Source: Xylocopa sonorina (lineage: Eukaryota > Arthropoda > Insecta > Hymenoptera > Apidae). Taken from it: a stretch of DNA of 64,000 bases. A program made the position numbers and the translations under genes. Every line of letters starts with the position of its first letter. The first letter of the stretch is position 1. The notes under the pieces are model-generated. The model made no database searches and was not told the DNA's origin. It saw only the letters and a program-made list of their open reading frames with translations. Shown piece by piece: positions 1-13,597 of the stretch. The stretch covers positions 8,866,001 through 8,930,000 of the forward strand of contig NC_135202.1 in NCBI RefSeq assembly GCF_050948175.1. The letters are read 5' to 3'.

Positions 1-369
1 CACCGCCGCCTGGTGCCGCAACAGCGGCTGCGGTCGCCGCGGAACAATTGAAATCGTTGTACGGGCTGCCAGGTCACGGTCCAACGGGGCCGCAAACCGG
101 CCAGAACGAGTATCACACGCAGCAGCTAGCCCTGGCCGCGAATCTGGCCGCGGCGCAACACTTTCAAGCCGCGAACCTAGCCGTGGCTCTACAGGCGCAT
201 CACGGCGCGTCACCCCATGGACCGCCACACGGACCCTACCCCCATGGAGGTGCCCCTGGTGGACCCCATCCACCGCCGCATCCTCATCAGCCGCCCAGGG
301 ACAGCTATCCGCTTTATCCTTGGCTGCTCTCCAGGCACGGAAGGATCTTCCCTCACCGATTTCCTGGAG
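1..369 (+). CDS. ems: empty spiracles (ems/Emx) homeobox gene, 5'-truncated exon with YPWL motif
   Basis: This is the 3' part of the first visible coding exon of an ems/Emx-class homeodomain transcription factor, a nuclear DNA-binding protein that patterns the anterior head, brain and tracheal openings in insects. The frame is open from base 3 with no start codon, so the N-terminus lies upstream of the window. About 122 codons are visible: an Ala-rich start, an Ala/Gln/Leu stretch, a His/Pro/Gly-rich stretch, then the family signature YPWLLSRHGRIFPHRFPG (YPWL at 315-326), the hexapeptide-type motif that precedes the homeodomain and is used for cofactor contact in related families. The exon ends in phase 1 at a strong donor, with GTACGT beginning at 370. 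Joining to 13912 makes a Gly codon and keeps the frame. The open frame continues to 482 as intron read-through and is not coding there. The match to insect ems is strong. An E5-type paralogue is the alternative but fits the motif wording less well. Confidence 0.93.
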
Positions 370-3300
370 GTACGTCGACGCTTATCTTGCGATTTTTATT
401 CTCTTTTCGATTATTTGGTTCCTTTGACACGATGCGTAGAGATGGCGATGAGATTAAACCAGCGTTCATTTCTCTTGTATAAAAGGTTGAAAACGGTTGT
501 TTATCAAAATTGATTACTTCACGGTATATCAATTACTGTAACAGCGCGTCATTCGTTGTATCTCGTTTCTCGTAAAAAAAAATGATCAGAGATTTAGTAG
601 CAATTCTTCGCGTGAAAACATTTCTGCTTGTTTATTTCACAGCTGAAACGTTCATTATGAACCACTCGGCGATACCAGCGCGATTCATTTGTAATATCAG
701 TCGCGAAGAAAAAGTTATCGATACAACATGTGACACTAATACTTGTTGTTATTTAGTACTCGCCAATCGTTTGACGGAAGAGCTTCGCTCGGCGTTGATT
801 GCGAACGATTTCGAAACTACATTCATCGTAAAATTATCGTGTAAGAGAGATATCGACGTGGCTTTTTTTTTTTTACCGGCAATCGTAAGAAATACCGAAA
901 ATCGTAGTTCATTTACATGACTACATCGTTGCCAGCCGATTATCCATTTTCGTGCTTCGAGAAACACGCGTCCTTTGCCTTGCGCACTCTAGCGATTCGT
1001 GGGGCTAAAATATCGTCTGACTTCACTTTCTCTCTCTGTTTTTGCGATTTTTCCTCTTGGAATTCGATGAAAGTTGAGGATACGGTGTTTCCCGAATCGA
1101 TTACACCCACATCTTCCATCGTTCTCACATTAATATCACTTTTGCAGTTAGATACATTTTCTATTAAACGATAGGAAATTCAATATACTCCAACTTGATT
1201 AACCAGTACATTTTTTGGTAATCGTGTCTGTAGAACGGAAACCAGTCGATTTTAGACTCGACTCTAAACACTCCATTTATTATCTTATCTTAAATCCAAC
1301 AAGATTCCCTTAAACTCGTTAAATGGTTTATTCAAATTAACGAATCGAATTCGTTAATAATTTTAACCTCCATCAACCGGTTTTGCTTAACCAAAGGTTT
1401 ATGTAATTAAAAAAATTCTCACTGCATTGATACCTTTTTAAACCTTATCCCCGCGTATACATACGATGGTCATTTCCATCTAACTGATTACTATTTTTCA
1501 AGCTACAATATACGAGGCGACCATTATCATCGTGATGCGTGTAGCTCGAAGAAAATTGATCACGTATCGAGAATAAGTCGTGGATCATGATAATTATCGA
1601 TTCGCGAATGGACTCGTCATTTTCCGAGTTAATAAACCCCACGGCGTGATATCGAGAATACTTTTTCGGTGGACGTCGACCGGTTTCCTCCGCGGCAGAT
1701 TATCGATTTGGTCGCGATGTAAACAGCGCCGTGAATATCGCGCCTGATCACAGGGAAACGAGGAACACGATAATTACGCGTTTCGAGAGTTGGTAAATAA
1801 GAGCGTGGCCGCGTGCGCGCGCGCTTCACTCCCCCCGTGGCGAAAGGGTTACGCAAAGATTTCGTAATGGTGGTTTTGTAACGTTGTTGTCTCCGCTGGC
1901 CGTGGTCACCGTTTATCGCGGCCACGAGCAAGACGGCAAAACAAGAGCTGCTTCGCGTAATTGATTCATTCGATAGCGATAACCGGGCCACTGGACTAAT
2001 TATGAATTATTCCACGATACGCGCGGCGTATCGCGACTCCGCTTAGAGCCTGATAACTGTTAGATCCAGTCATCGTTGATAAATCGCGTCGAACGGACGA
2101 GGAGAATATACGTCATCGTTATCTCGCTGGCTTTAGTCATTAATGGTTCTTTTGATAGCGATTAATCCGTTTTCAGTTATTTTTAGTGGAATGTTCTCGG
2201 TGAGATAAAAAAAGTTAAGTGGTTTCGTTGTAACAGCGAAAAGTTCGAGGGATCAGCCGAGGTACGTTTACCCACTGGTACCATTGTCGGTTTCCACGAA
2301 TTTTCTCGTGCCGTACCATTTATTATTTCGTGGAAACATGTTACTCGACTTTATGTACAAACGTAGTCGTTCGACACAGCCTGCGAAGCGATAAGAGCAG
2401 CCAGCGCGGGTAACGCGAGTCTAATTAGCGGAGGTAATTAAGGAGGTAGCCGCGCATTGTGCGCCCCGAGCGATTCTATTCGACGACCCCGTCAGTATCG
2501 TCAGTGCGAGCATGGCGGTCACCAGCACGGATGCAGAATTTTGGTGCTGCGTATTTCTCCAGGTACCGTCTGTTAATTTAATTCGCGATCGCCAGTCGCG
2601 TAGTGAATTATTAATCGTAACTCGCGTTCGTAGTGACGTTAGAAACAGTGAATCCTGTCGCGGAGGGTACCCCCCGTTTATTTACCGGCTCTCGATGGCC
2701 CAGTGGAAAACGAAATGGCCGAGCAGACGCTTCGACGACGACGGTCGAACGGCCGATAATAATTTACGCGTCGTGCACGGTGTTCCGTTCGCTCGATTTT
2801 TCGTTCGACCACAGTGACGAATCGACGAGACCCGGTGGACGACCGTTTCGAAACGAACGCGTCAAGTGGAAAACCACGATGGACGTTTTATGGACACACG
2901 CGTCGACGTTTATACGCGAAGCGATTTACAAGATGTGAAACGTGTTTGCATGATACAGTCAGGTATTATGAGGTATGTTTGCGGTGATGGATATAGAACT
3001 ATATAGCGTGCCCTTTCGTTAACATAGAGAGTAACGATCCACTGTCATATACGTTTGATCTACATTTTTCTGGAATTTATTATACATCGACTTGCTTACG
3101 ATTTGAATTTCTCCTCTGATACTTAAGTGGCCCAGGGGTTGCTTGAAGGGTCGCGTAGTGCAGTGTTCGTTTATAAAATTCGTTTCTGTCAGTGTTCTTC
3201 AATAAATTTGACATTTTATACGAACTAGTCAGCTGTAGGTGGGATGTAGAGATATAGCAACTGGCTATGAATGGCGGTCTGGATACGAGAAACACGAGTT

Positions 3301-4334
3301 ACGTTTACCGAGCTCGTAAATATAGATATTTTCTTGCATCTCTTAAAAAATTCTGCTCGACGCGTACATTGACTTATCAATGCCAACAGTGGCTTGGTAA
3401 TTAACGACGGTCGTTTCAAGCATTCGTTTCGCAAATAGTTTGAGGCCTCCACGATGATTCCTCGTAAAGGAGCATCAATTTACAGGCACGATTATAAATA
3501 ACGCGTCTGTTAATTAAGTACCACCCAAGGGCGAGTCCGCTTCCTCTTCCCCACGGTTCCTCGCAAAAATCTCAAGCGTCGTCTCTCCGAGTAGCAATTA
3601 CGCATTCTTTAATGAGCAGCCGGGGGACGGTCGCGCGAGAAGGCTGCCGCGACAGCGCCCGCTCGGCTCTCTCCAAATTTCCTCGTTCTCCGTCATTTTT
3701 TCGTTTCTCTTATTTTACCCCTCCTGGAATCTGTGATTTTTGTATTACGCAACCGATAATTTACCGCCTCGAAACTTGGCTCTGTTATTACGCGAAACTT
3801 CCCACCCCTCTGCCCACTACCCCCATGCTTATTATCGTTCGGTGTGTCGTCCAATCATGCGAGCAGACATTTTTTCCTTAATTGTATTTCCCTGGTGGTT
3901 GAACTTTTCTTTTCTTTCTCTCTCCTGTCCAGTTCGTTCCGCTCGAGAATTAATCGCTCAATTAAAATGTCCGCTTTTTGTCCGCCATTGGAAAAAGATC
4001 AACCCTCCAATACGTTCCACTTTCTTTGCTTCTTTTTTTTTTTCTTCCTTTCTTTATGCCTCGCCATCATCCGAGCGTACGGGGAAAAGTCGCTTCGTTT
4101 GCGGCTGCACGCGTATAGTTCGCCGGTTATACCTAATCGGGTGGCAATCAGGCGTCATCGGGACAGGACTGGAAGGTAACTTACGAGGTCAGCCGTCGGC
4201 TGGGAAAAGTAAGGAAAGGCGAAACGTCCACGTCGATAGAAGCGGACTATGGACGATTAGCATATATTTACTGCGATCTGTGGGAGCGTGTACGTCGCGA
4301 ACCATGCTTCTTTATCACGTACTTTCTAGAGGAA

Positions 4335-4413
4335 GAGAGAGAGAGAGAGAGAGAAAGACAAGTAGTAGGTATTATACAGCTTCGTAGTTGAGAAAAAATC
4401 GCCGCCATGTTGG
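4335..4413. promoter_or_regulatory. (GA)10 tract plus Pho/YY1-type site
   Basis: A (GA)10 run at 4335-4354 is followed 46 bp later by GCCGCCATGTTGG at 4401-4413. GA runs are targets of GAGA factor (Trl), and GCCGCCATNTT is the Pho/YY1 consensus. The two together are typical of Polycomb response elements and of some promoters. Only the motifs are seen and the function is inferred. Confidence 0.35.
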
Positions 4414-4724
4414 CTGTGTAGAGCGCATCCGAGTGTACTTAGGAGCATTCCTTAAGCTCTTTCGATAAATCAGGGGATGAAGATCGAACATAAAAGCGGT
4501 TGATCAACGTGATGTTAATCGAAATTATATTTTATGTAAAATCAGGGTAGCCTACGTTATCGCCATTTTTTGGAACATCCAACGGTCGAAGGGAGCTCTG
4601 ATTAGGGCAGCAATTTGAAGAAGTGGCTAGGACTAAAACCCTCGGTATTCAGACACTTATCGAATGGTTCGCCTCGGGGGACGTTCTAGTCAATGACTCG
4701 ATGATGAAGTGGCCTCGATGCCGT

Positions 4725-4954
4725 GCGTTACTCGGTTAGGGTTGCTCGCTTTTTGGTCAATTTTCTCTCATCAGCGCGTTACTTCGGGCGGTGTTCTCGG
4801 AACAGAACGAGGACTCGCGTTACCATTCGATTACTGTTATTTCCCGAGTACTTGAGCCGGTCGGATAGGCTACCATTTTCAGCGTTACTCGGAGTCAAAC
4901 GAGAACCTAGCCACTTACCTAATGGTTCGGCTTCGAATACAGAGCGTTACCCGG
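4725..4954 (+). repeat. Cluster of five GCGTTAC motifs
   Basis: The heptamer GCGTTAC occurs in the same orientation at 4725, 4776, 4817, 4882 and 4944. In four of the five it is followed by (T/C)CGG or TTCGG. The spacers between copies are unrelated, so it looks like a clustered binding motif rather than a tandem repeat. I do not recognise the factor. Confidence 0.35.
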
Positions 4955-6074
4955 AAAGTTACCAAGAACTCTCTTCTCTCTGTTGCTTCTATGCTCTTGT
5001 TCGTAATGCAACCTCTCTATCTCTCTCTCGAGTAAATGCAGACGTAGGATGTCGGACAAAGTAGACGTGATTTCCGTCAATTTTGTGAGCTTACAAGATC
5101 ATTCCGAATCATCCTCGCTATTTCCTGTTAATAAACGAAGGATTCGTGTCAGTTTTACTTTAGAGGATCCAAAAAAGGGCGGCAAATTAGCCCAAGCTTC
5201 CTCCGACGCTCGTTCCGACTGTCCCTGGTACCATTCAATTTCCGCTGGTCCCCAATTATCGGCGGAAGTAGACAGGTTTTCACCTCGAACGTGACTCGAG
5301 CCAATCGGCTGAGAACTCGCTCGACACTTTACCATAATCAACTTTCGTTGAGCACCTTACGCAGCGAACGATCGTGATCTCTAATTGAATCTTCCGTGAT
5401 TGGAAAATATACGATTCGGGAACAGCCCGCCGCGCCGCGCTCGATGGAGGCAGAAAAAAAAAAAAACTCGAGATTTCACTCGGCTGACGTGAAAATTAAG
5501 CGGAAGAGGAATTTCTCATTCGCATCGGCCGTTCGACTAATCGTCGTTTTCAGAGCAGCCGGTAGTTTGTCCAACAATTAGCCGGTATTGGTAATTGGTA
5601 GCGGTGGGATCCTGCGTTCCGTGGCATCGAGCCCCTTCCGTGCGCGTCCGCTGAAAGAACGAGGAAGATGGACGAGGGAAAAGGTGGAGGGAAGGTCGTG
5701 GAACCGTTTCGATAAGAAATTCTCGAGCCGTTTTCTGTAATCTATTCCAACGCGACCTCGCCACTCTCTTCGTGGCTCATAATGATGCTAATAGGACTTC
5801 TTTTTGTCTTTCGCTGCTCCTTTTATCCGCCCTGAGAGTTACTTTCCAAATGCAGACCGTAACCACCAGCTCTTGGTCTTTATTGCGTATAATACTTGTG
5901 TAATTCTCGAAACTGGGGGAAATGTATTTTTAATGATGCATCGTGCCTCATTCTTCACTTCTTCTACGTGCTCATAATACACTCGTCCACGTTACTGGAC
6001 ATATTCGTTGCATCACCCTCTAATTTACGCGGTACGCACAATTTTTGTAGCGATACGATGAAAATGATCGTAGG

Positions 6075-6183
6075 CAGTGCTGGGTATGTCATACTTAACA
6101 GTGAACAGGAAAAACAGTTATTGAATTAATTTTTTTTAATGTTAATTAACAGTGTTTAATGAGTTAAGTAATTAATATCACTG
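6075..6183. mobile_element. Possible short hAT-like MITE remnant
   Basis: A 109-bp AT-rich segment begins CAGTG and ends CACTG. Its ends, read inward, share CAGTG and TACTTAAC at slightly different offsets, resembling degenerate terminal inverted repeats of hAT-type miniature elements. I cannot find a matching 8-bp target duplication, so this is a weak call. Confidence 0.2.
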
Positions 6184-7995
6184 CTTCTCGCTTTTTGCGG
6201 CGTCTTTTTTGCATTCTCGTGTATTATTACGGACGGTAGTGATTGAGATACTTTACGTTTGCCTCGCTCGAACCTCTTTTTGTTATTGCAAAATAGTTAA
6301 TGACTGTATCCGTCGTAAATGACTTCCAATGGCGTGTTCTCGTTTTTTTTCTCGTCGTTTCTTTAGAGCTCGTGGCTGTCGATTCTTAGATACTATAATC
6401 CTTCGCCAGTGTAATCGTAGTTTTATTACTCTCGACTTCCTCGATCGCCTCGCGTTTAGATTCTGAACATTAACCGCGGCGATACGAAACGTTACGATGG
6501 CCATAAAAACGCTTACATTGTTGGTTCTGCGGTGCGCTGTTCACCTACGTATTATTATTGCTTCGTTACACCGTGGGACGCTGTAATCAAACCCCGTTAC
6601 AGAAGAAAAAACGTAACGATAACAGAATATTTAGATAACAGAACTTCTACCGTATCCGCCCCTTCCCTGATAGAGGTAGATCTCGTCGAATTTGGTATCA
6701 TATTCTACCACGATCGGACTTTATTAGGAACAAAAGTTGCCATAAAAACGTAATTAAATTTCTTGATGAAGATTCACTAGACATACAAAAACTGCAATGG
6801 ATGAAGAAACTAAATATGCACAAATGTACTCTACTTGATAATTCCATTTTATTCAGTTCCAGTTGATCTGTTATATTTGCATAACTATCCACGATCCGAT
6901 AATTACTTTGTCATACAATTTAGCGAACAAAATTTACTCGGTCGACACAACGGTTAACAAAGTATTCACTTAGAGACCTCCCATTGCATTTATCTTTCCC
7001 TTGAACGCGTGTAGATCGCTTACAAATCTGGTCTCCGCCTCAGACACTCCGTTGCACTGTAATTAGTAGTCCTGGTACTCGCGAACGAGAAAACGAGACA
7101 GAACTGCGAGAGGTAGAAAAAAATTGTCCCTACCGATCGAATGCACGAGTAACGGGGTACTCGATTAACAGCAAAAGCGGCAAACCGCAGAAAAAAAAGT
7201 CTCTCGACAGAAGGTAAATACATATCTCCCAACCGTATCTATTCTTCGGCTCGTCGCCGTGAGCTGGCACGAAGCGATTTTTTAATGACGTCTGCCAACG
7301 GCGAACGAACAGTTGCAATACTAATTACCTCTAATACACGGTTGCGCAAATGGAATGGACGTGATAGCGGAATGAATCCCCGACGGTTTGTCTGGCGTCG
7401 ACATTGTTTACGGGGAATTGATATTACGAAAGGGAATTGGCTTTGCAGTTAAGTCACGAGCAATTACCATTAGCCCGTTCTGAGTAATCGCCCTTTTGTT
7501 AAGTGAAACATGTAACTCGCGGAACGGCACGATTCCGGCGCGTTTTGTTAAAACGGCCGAACCCGTCGACCGGTTCCGGGCTTGCAGATGCAAATTTTAC
7601 GACGTCGCGCGGCCAAGAAATTTCTTGGAAAATTGCGCTCGAATGCACGGCCGAGGATTTGGCGGTAGGAATAACTATTACGGCGCGAGTGAACGGCTAA
7701 TGAACGGAATTATGGAAATTACTGAGAAGTCTCGCGTACGCTCCGGCTCGAAATTAACTTTTCCATATTTACATTTCATTCGAAAGGTTGGAGGGTTTTC
7801 TCTGTCAGATTTAGGCCACGTAAACGTTCATCGTGTCGCGCGATGATTATCCACGATCGACCAGGAACGTTTCCGCTCGAGAATTTCGAAAATTAAAGTC
7901 ACGGCGCGCAAAATTCTTCAGTCCCCCAGGAAGTGGACGAATTAAAATTTAAGAGAGACTTCAGTGAAACTCGCTTAGAAAGCAATCTAATGTGA

Positions 7996-8009
7996 CGCGC
8001 GCGCGCGCG
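7996..8009. repeat. (CG)7 alternating tract
   Basis: Seven uninterrupted CG dinucleotides in intron 1. Such tracts favour Z-DNA and are rare in genomes that methylate bulk DNA. Confidence 0.8.
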
Positions 8010-10929
8010 TTTCCATTCGTCGTGATCGAGGCCTCGTGTGCGTCGAGAGGTACAATGCCGTGTTAATCAGCGTTATTAAAGCGACGTTTACCCTCGTGAC
8101 GCTCGCTCCATAGGGTGTCTGCCAGTAACAATGACACACAGTAGCATCCTTGTCATCCTTTTTTTTTACTAATCTCGATATCATGGGTGTTCCACTCTCC
8201 CCCTCTGTCTCTCTCTTTCTACTTTTCTCCAGCGTTTCCCCACGTTTTTTCAATTTTTTTTAACTGAACGAAAAACCACTTCTGTCGCCAATCGCTCAGG
8301 TTCTACTCGACAATGACTCGATTTTTTTCTCCCACTTCTCCTTCATTTGGCCCTTTGTGAATCGGATTGACGTCTTCATTGAGCGTATCGTCGCGCTCGA
8401 TTGGTGATCGCGATCGAACAAGAGGTCCACCGTGCAAATTGAACAATCGACTGGTCTGATATTTTTTTAGAGGATTTTATTCCTCTTTTTTCTGCAGCTT
8501 TATTTGATCACTCGAGAGAAGGACTACTGTCGTATCGCGAACGGTGATATTTTTGGAATTGGAAAGTTATTTGATTCTACCCTTTTCTTCCAAAGCGTAT
8601 GCGAGCTTTGATAATTAAGTTTTGTTTGATTTACGACAAAATTACGGCTGCTCACTTGTACTTCAGTGAGAGAAATAGCTAATAATTGCCATGGATAATT
8701 TGCGTGGTGATAATAATACAATGGTAGAAGGCAATCGTACGCTGTTAAGGAAAAGAAGACGAAATATATAAAATACAGAGGTACGCGAGTACGTTCGAAA
8801 TTACATAGTGTTGGCCATTATTGTCAAAGCGATTATTAAAAACAAGTTCCATGCTCGTTTAAATATCCTCTTTTTCCCTCCTCTTCGTAGACATTTCGTC
8901 GATTTATGTTTCTCTACCTGTGTTCGCAATTTCCAGAATGATTAAAAAACGCGGCGCTCGTACCAGAAACAGAGTAATTGTCACCTACAAATGCGCCGGC
9001 TAATTGCCCGCGCGGCAATTAGAAGCGAGCATTACGACCGGTGTCGTTCGTGTATGCAAATGACGCGACATCTTCAATTCCGTGCACGTTGAAAAATCGT
9101 CGCCAGTATCCGGTATCGGTGGACGACTCTTCGTGTCGAGCAGCCGGCCGATCGTGTAATTAAATAGTAATCGCTCATTATCGCGGTTCATCATTTGTCG
9201 TATCCGGACGCGCGCGCCCACAAATATGCAACCGGTTTTGGTGGTGTCGTTAATCCATGGATTGTAAAATACACTCTTAGAGCCATCGTCGTTAGAAATC
9301 TCCAAAGAATATTCGCACAGATACTCTAATTAACGAGTCAGTTCTATCCGTTCGTTTAGCTCCTCGTTAATATTCAATTACAATTGGAATCGAGGATCGG
9401 CTCGTTCTCCAAGGCAGCCGAAATTATTCGTAGAAAACGTAGGGAAATTAGCAGGAAATTTTCTGGTAAAAAAAAAGAACAGTGTATTTCAAGCAATACG
9501 TGCGATTAATCGTAACCACGAACCAGTCGATTGAAATGGTAATTTCGCCGTCGACGCGTTACACGCGTTAAACGTTTCAATAGGCTGCTGGCGGAGAATA
9601 AGTTAACCGATACGCAGCTGGTTTTCTTTCTCTTTTTTTGTTTTCTCTGCCTCTCGTTTTCTTTTCTCTTTTTTCTCTTCTTCTTTTTTGGTACGTACAC
9701 GTCTATCCCGGTGTGCATTCGGTACACGGTGGTCACGATTGTTTGTCGCGAATTTACATAATTACGAAGGCGGTCTGTAATATACGACGGTTGATTTGCA
9801 TACTTAATTCCGTAATTGGCGCTTCTTAATTGTTTAGCCGACTGCGTAATTCACCGGGGTACCCGGCTCGATATTCCGCCAAGCGACGTTAATGGTCCAC
9901 GGTGACGCGATTATCCACGAACGCGAATACACGCTGCGAAATGCTTGGCCCTCTTGAGTCGAGCGTGCGCGACTTTTTTTTCTTTTGGAGGTCCACTGCT
10001 GACCAGAATGGGTAATCGTGCCTGTTTTTCACCGAGGCACGTTCGCAGCCGATTCTACATCTCATTTTCACGTTAGGCAGCAAGCTTTATTAACGCGCAC
10101 ACGAATGTAGATGAAGTAGTACGAGTCTAGCAGTGGTTTAGGTAATCAGACGATCACCGAAAGTTCGTTTCAATAGTCGAACCTCGCATATAAAGCGTTC
10201 TATTGTATGTTGATCATAGAAATTCCACTTTTCAGTGTCGACGCTCCCCTTCTTTTCAAACCTCTTTACTATATCGCTATTTCTTATTACAGTGGCTGAA
10301 ATTAATTTCATTCCCACCCTGTCCGATCCCTAATACATTCGTCATAATCCATCATCATTAAAACATGTTGTACAACGTCTCTCTTATTACAACCACTCGA
10401 AGAAGAAAAAAAAAACCTATTTCCTCGTTACTTTGTGCCAACATTTCGCTTCTCCGACATTGAATTCTCTTCTGGAACATCTTCCCTACCGTAAATCCTC
10501 CGCGGAACGTCCTCCTCGTTTTACATCGTCCTGAACGATCTGAAAATCTCCGCCAGCCGTTCTCTCCGTCCTCTCCTCGTCCTCTTCCACGGCGTTTCGC
10601 CCCGATCCACGCTCGCTCTTTCTTACCTCGCGTCGTTAGCGAATCCGCAAGACTCTAGGCGCTTCCTAGACGTCGCCCACGGGCCTCCCGGGCCCGTCCC
10701 GGTTCTCGTTCTGCACCCAGCCAGCTAAGGAGAAGAAGGACGCGGTCAGAGGTGTGCAGGACGAGGGCGAAGGGAGCTAGACGGCCTGTAATTACGGGAA
10801 GCTTCGCTGTGCGCAGCTGAGCCGCCCAGAGCGACTCGAAATTACTCAAAAATAAGACCAAACAGCGAACGTATCAAATTATAACCCCGCCAATTTCATC
10901 CACCCCTTTTTTCCTCTCCATCGTAGCGG

Positions 10930-10974
10930 CCCGCGACGAACCGTTGCTGGACGGTACCAATGGTTCGTCGCGGG
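10930..10974. repeat. 17-bp inverted repeat (hairpin)
   Basis: The left arm CCCGCGACGAACCGTTG (10930-10946) pairs with CAATGGTTCGTCGCGGG (10958-10974) over 17 bp with one G-U, across an 11-nt loop. GG/CC pairing can extend the base past a one-base bulge. It lies in intron 1. It could be a structured RNA element, or a protein-bound or cruciform-forming site. Confidence 0.6.
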
Positions 10975-11980
10975 GCCCGTCCGTTGTTGTCTAAGCCTGC
11001 TGCTAAGCCGTCGACCCCGACGCTAATGCGTTTTTAATTGTTCTTAACGCGCCTGTAAACGGCCTCGATGCAAATGCCGCCGCGATACGCTCGTGGATCG
11101 CGCCGCACCGCGAGGGATCCGGTAATGCGGGGTACAGGTGTTGTAGATTCCTGGATAAACCGGGGGGGAACAGCAGGGCAATTTTGTGGGCCGTCGCTGG
11201 ACTCTCGCGAGGATTAAATCTGCGAACTTTACTAATTTTCTGCGAAATCGACCGATCGCCGTTTCCGAGAACACTGAAAATTTAGTTGCACCAGGAAATG
11301 GAGAAATAATGGACGATTTCACGGGGAGGGAGTAAGTCGAAGGTACGCGGGATAATGGTAAAGTTCCCACTTATTTCCAGCCACCTTTGACATAGTCGGT
11401 TCTTCCACGTATTAAGTATTCTATGTAGCGTAGTATCGTTTGTACAATCGACTCAACTTCTATTCGAATCGCTTTTGGACGAAGTCGAATTACGCAATTT
11501 ACTTATAACTAATATCGTGGTATCGCGAAGAAGCTACGTACCGTGCAGCTCGACTGTGTTCGATAATTCAACTACAATCATTTATTATCCGTCCAGATTG
11601 GGTACGTCGCGGAAAACGGAGCAATTTAGTAATCTAGCAAACCGATACCTAGTCGAATTTCATTTAGCTCCCCTTTTGTCGTTCCAATTAATTACCGAAC
11701 GTCCGCAATTGCCCGTTCACGCTGACAGATGTGACCGTTTTAGAAATTAGAGTCACGGCGGCGGCATTAACGTTTCTATTCATCTGTGCAGCAGGTTTTC
11801 ACGCAACGGCGACGTTAATGATCCGTCAGAGATGTTATCGAATAATAGGCGCAATTATTAATAGATTACCGAACCGCGTTCGGTGTACCATGCGATTCGC
11901 GTGGATTCGAATTAATCGACGCGTATAGTACGCGACAGCGCTATCGCGATCGTTGTTGCGTACCTCGTGTATCGCTTACC

Positions 11981-12032
11981 AGCTTGGTATAATTAACGAG
12001 CTGGTAATGGCGATGTCAAGTTATACCAAGCT
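11981..12032. repeat. 12-bp inverted repeat with 28-nt spacer
   Basis: AGCTTGGTATAA at 11981-11992 is the exact reverse complement of TTATACCAAGCT at 12021-12032. A second short pair, TACCAGCT and AGCTGGTA, overlaps the left arm, so two alternative folds are possible. Confidence 0.5.
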
Positions 12033-13597
12033 TATTTCTCATCGTCAGAAAACGGAAGGATTTAGAAATTTAAAATCGTGCTAAATTTACTTAAAAAAGA
12101 TACACGACCACGATCACTGTTAGACGTGGAAAAGAAAATGGAGAAATCGTTTGGCGATCGCGAAATTTCCTAAACGAAACGCGCAGTCGATCGTAATCGG
12201 TATCGAACCGCGTGACCAATTAGATCGATAGTAAACAAGGAGGAGTACCGGATTCAGTTCACGAGCGGTCGATCGATCGCGAAGTCGCATTGCCATGCGA
12301 ACGCTTGAAATGTTAACTGGGTCTTTAAGCCGCACGCACGATCCGCGTCTCTCGAGCGAGAAGGTCGCCAGAAGCCCGCTTTAATGGCCACATCACGTAT
12401 GCACGCGCTCGCTTAAATAAGACGCGATTTCCACGTGCTCGAACGTTTCTTACGATCATGAGCTCGTTTAAGTAAGCGTGCATCCATCCTTGATGGATCT
12501 CGGGTTGTCTTAGCCACCTGTAAACAATGCTTCGAGCACGATCCAACTCGCGAGGATTCCACGTCGTCCGCCGATTCGCGGGAAATCGATCTCGCGTTTC
12601 TTCGAAAATGTCACATTATCATTCGACTGATTCTTTCCGTTTAATTATCCGTCGACTTCATTAGCTGATACAAGTTTTCTATCTGCTTGCGATATTGACG
12701 CGTGGAAACGGGATAAAATAAATCGACGGGGACAGCGTTATCGTAAATGGGATTTCTTGGATGAAAGTTTTAATTAAAGTTGAAAAGAGGTCGATAGTAT
12801 TACAAGTTGGAGTGTACTTACGTATTCGGGTCATCGGGGCTCCTGTCAATGTCTGCGCGTTAACTCGCGCGATACTCTTACACCGAATCTCTCGATTAGA
12901 CCGTGACAAATGTGGTACAAAAATTTTCAAATCGACGCTCGAATCTCTGTTATTTCTTACTCGGGCGTAAAAAGGAAAGTGCACGTTGTACGTTAAAGAG
13001 ACCAACTCTGTAATCGAGCAGTATTACTAAATATTGGTTATGTCCACATAATCTGCTCGAAGTTGACGAACGAACAGAAAAGGCGAGAAAAATCGAATTC
13101 GATCGGGGTCGAGGGGTAGTAGCTCGAAAGGTTCGCCAGCAGCTAGTAAAGAGAATCGAGCGATTTATCGCAGGGAGCTTTCCGGGCAAAGTATCCCGGT
13201 CGACTTCCGGCAGACGTGGGTATCGGTCGATCGACATGACTCTTTCGAGGTGGAATACTCAATTACCCGAGCGGACTTCTATGTAGCCAGAGCGGGTCGT
13301 GCAGCTCGCGTTCCCTTTATTTTACCTTCCTCCAGTTTTCTTATTTCCTCTTTTTTTTTTCCACCGCCTCGCGCGCATTACCCGCCGCCTCTCATCAACG
13401 AATCAGGCTTGCGTGTCGTTCCTCTTACCCTACTGTCGACACGCGGACAGCATCGTCAATGACGACGTTTCAAAAATTAATCGCTGCCTAATGAATTATC
13501 CGGGAGCCTCGCCCGCTATCCGCGTCCATTTATCGAGTGGAAAGGACTCGGTAGCCGTGGCGCAATTAATGGACCCGTGGATTTGTTGTCCTCCATC

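Noticed and set aside
475..486. TATAAAAG just after the exon 1 donor
   Set aside because: It lies in intron 1 with no initiator or coding exon following. A chance match is likely.
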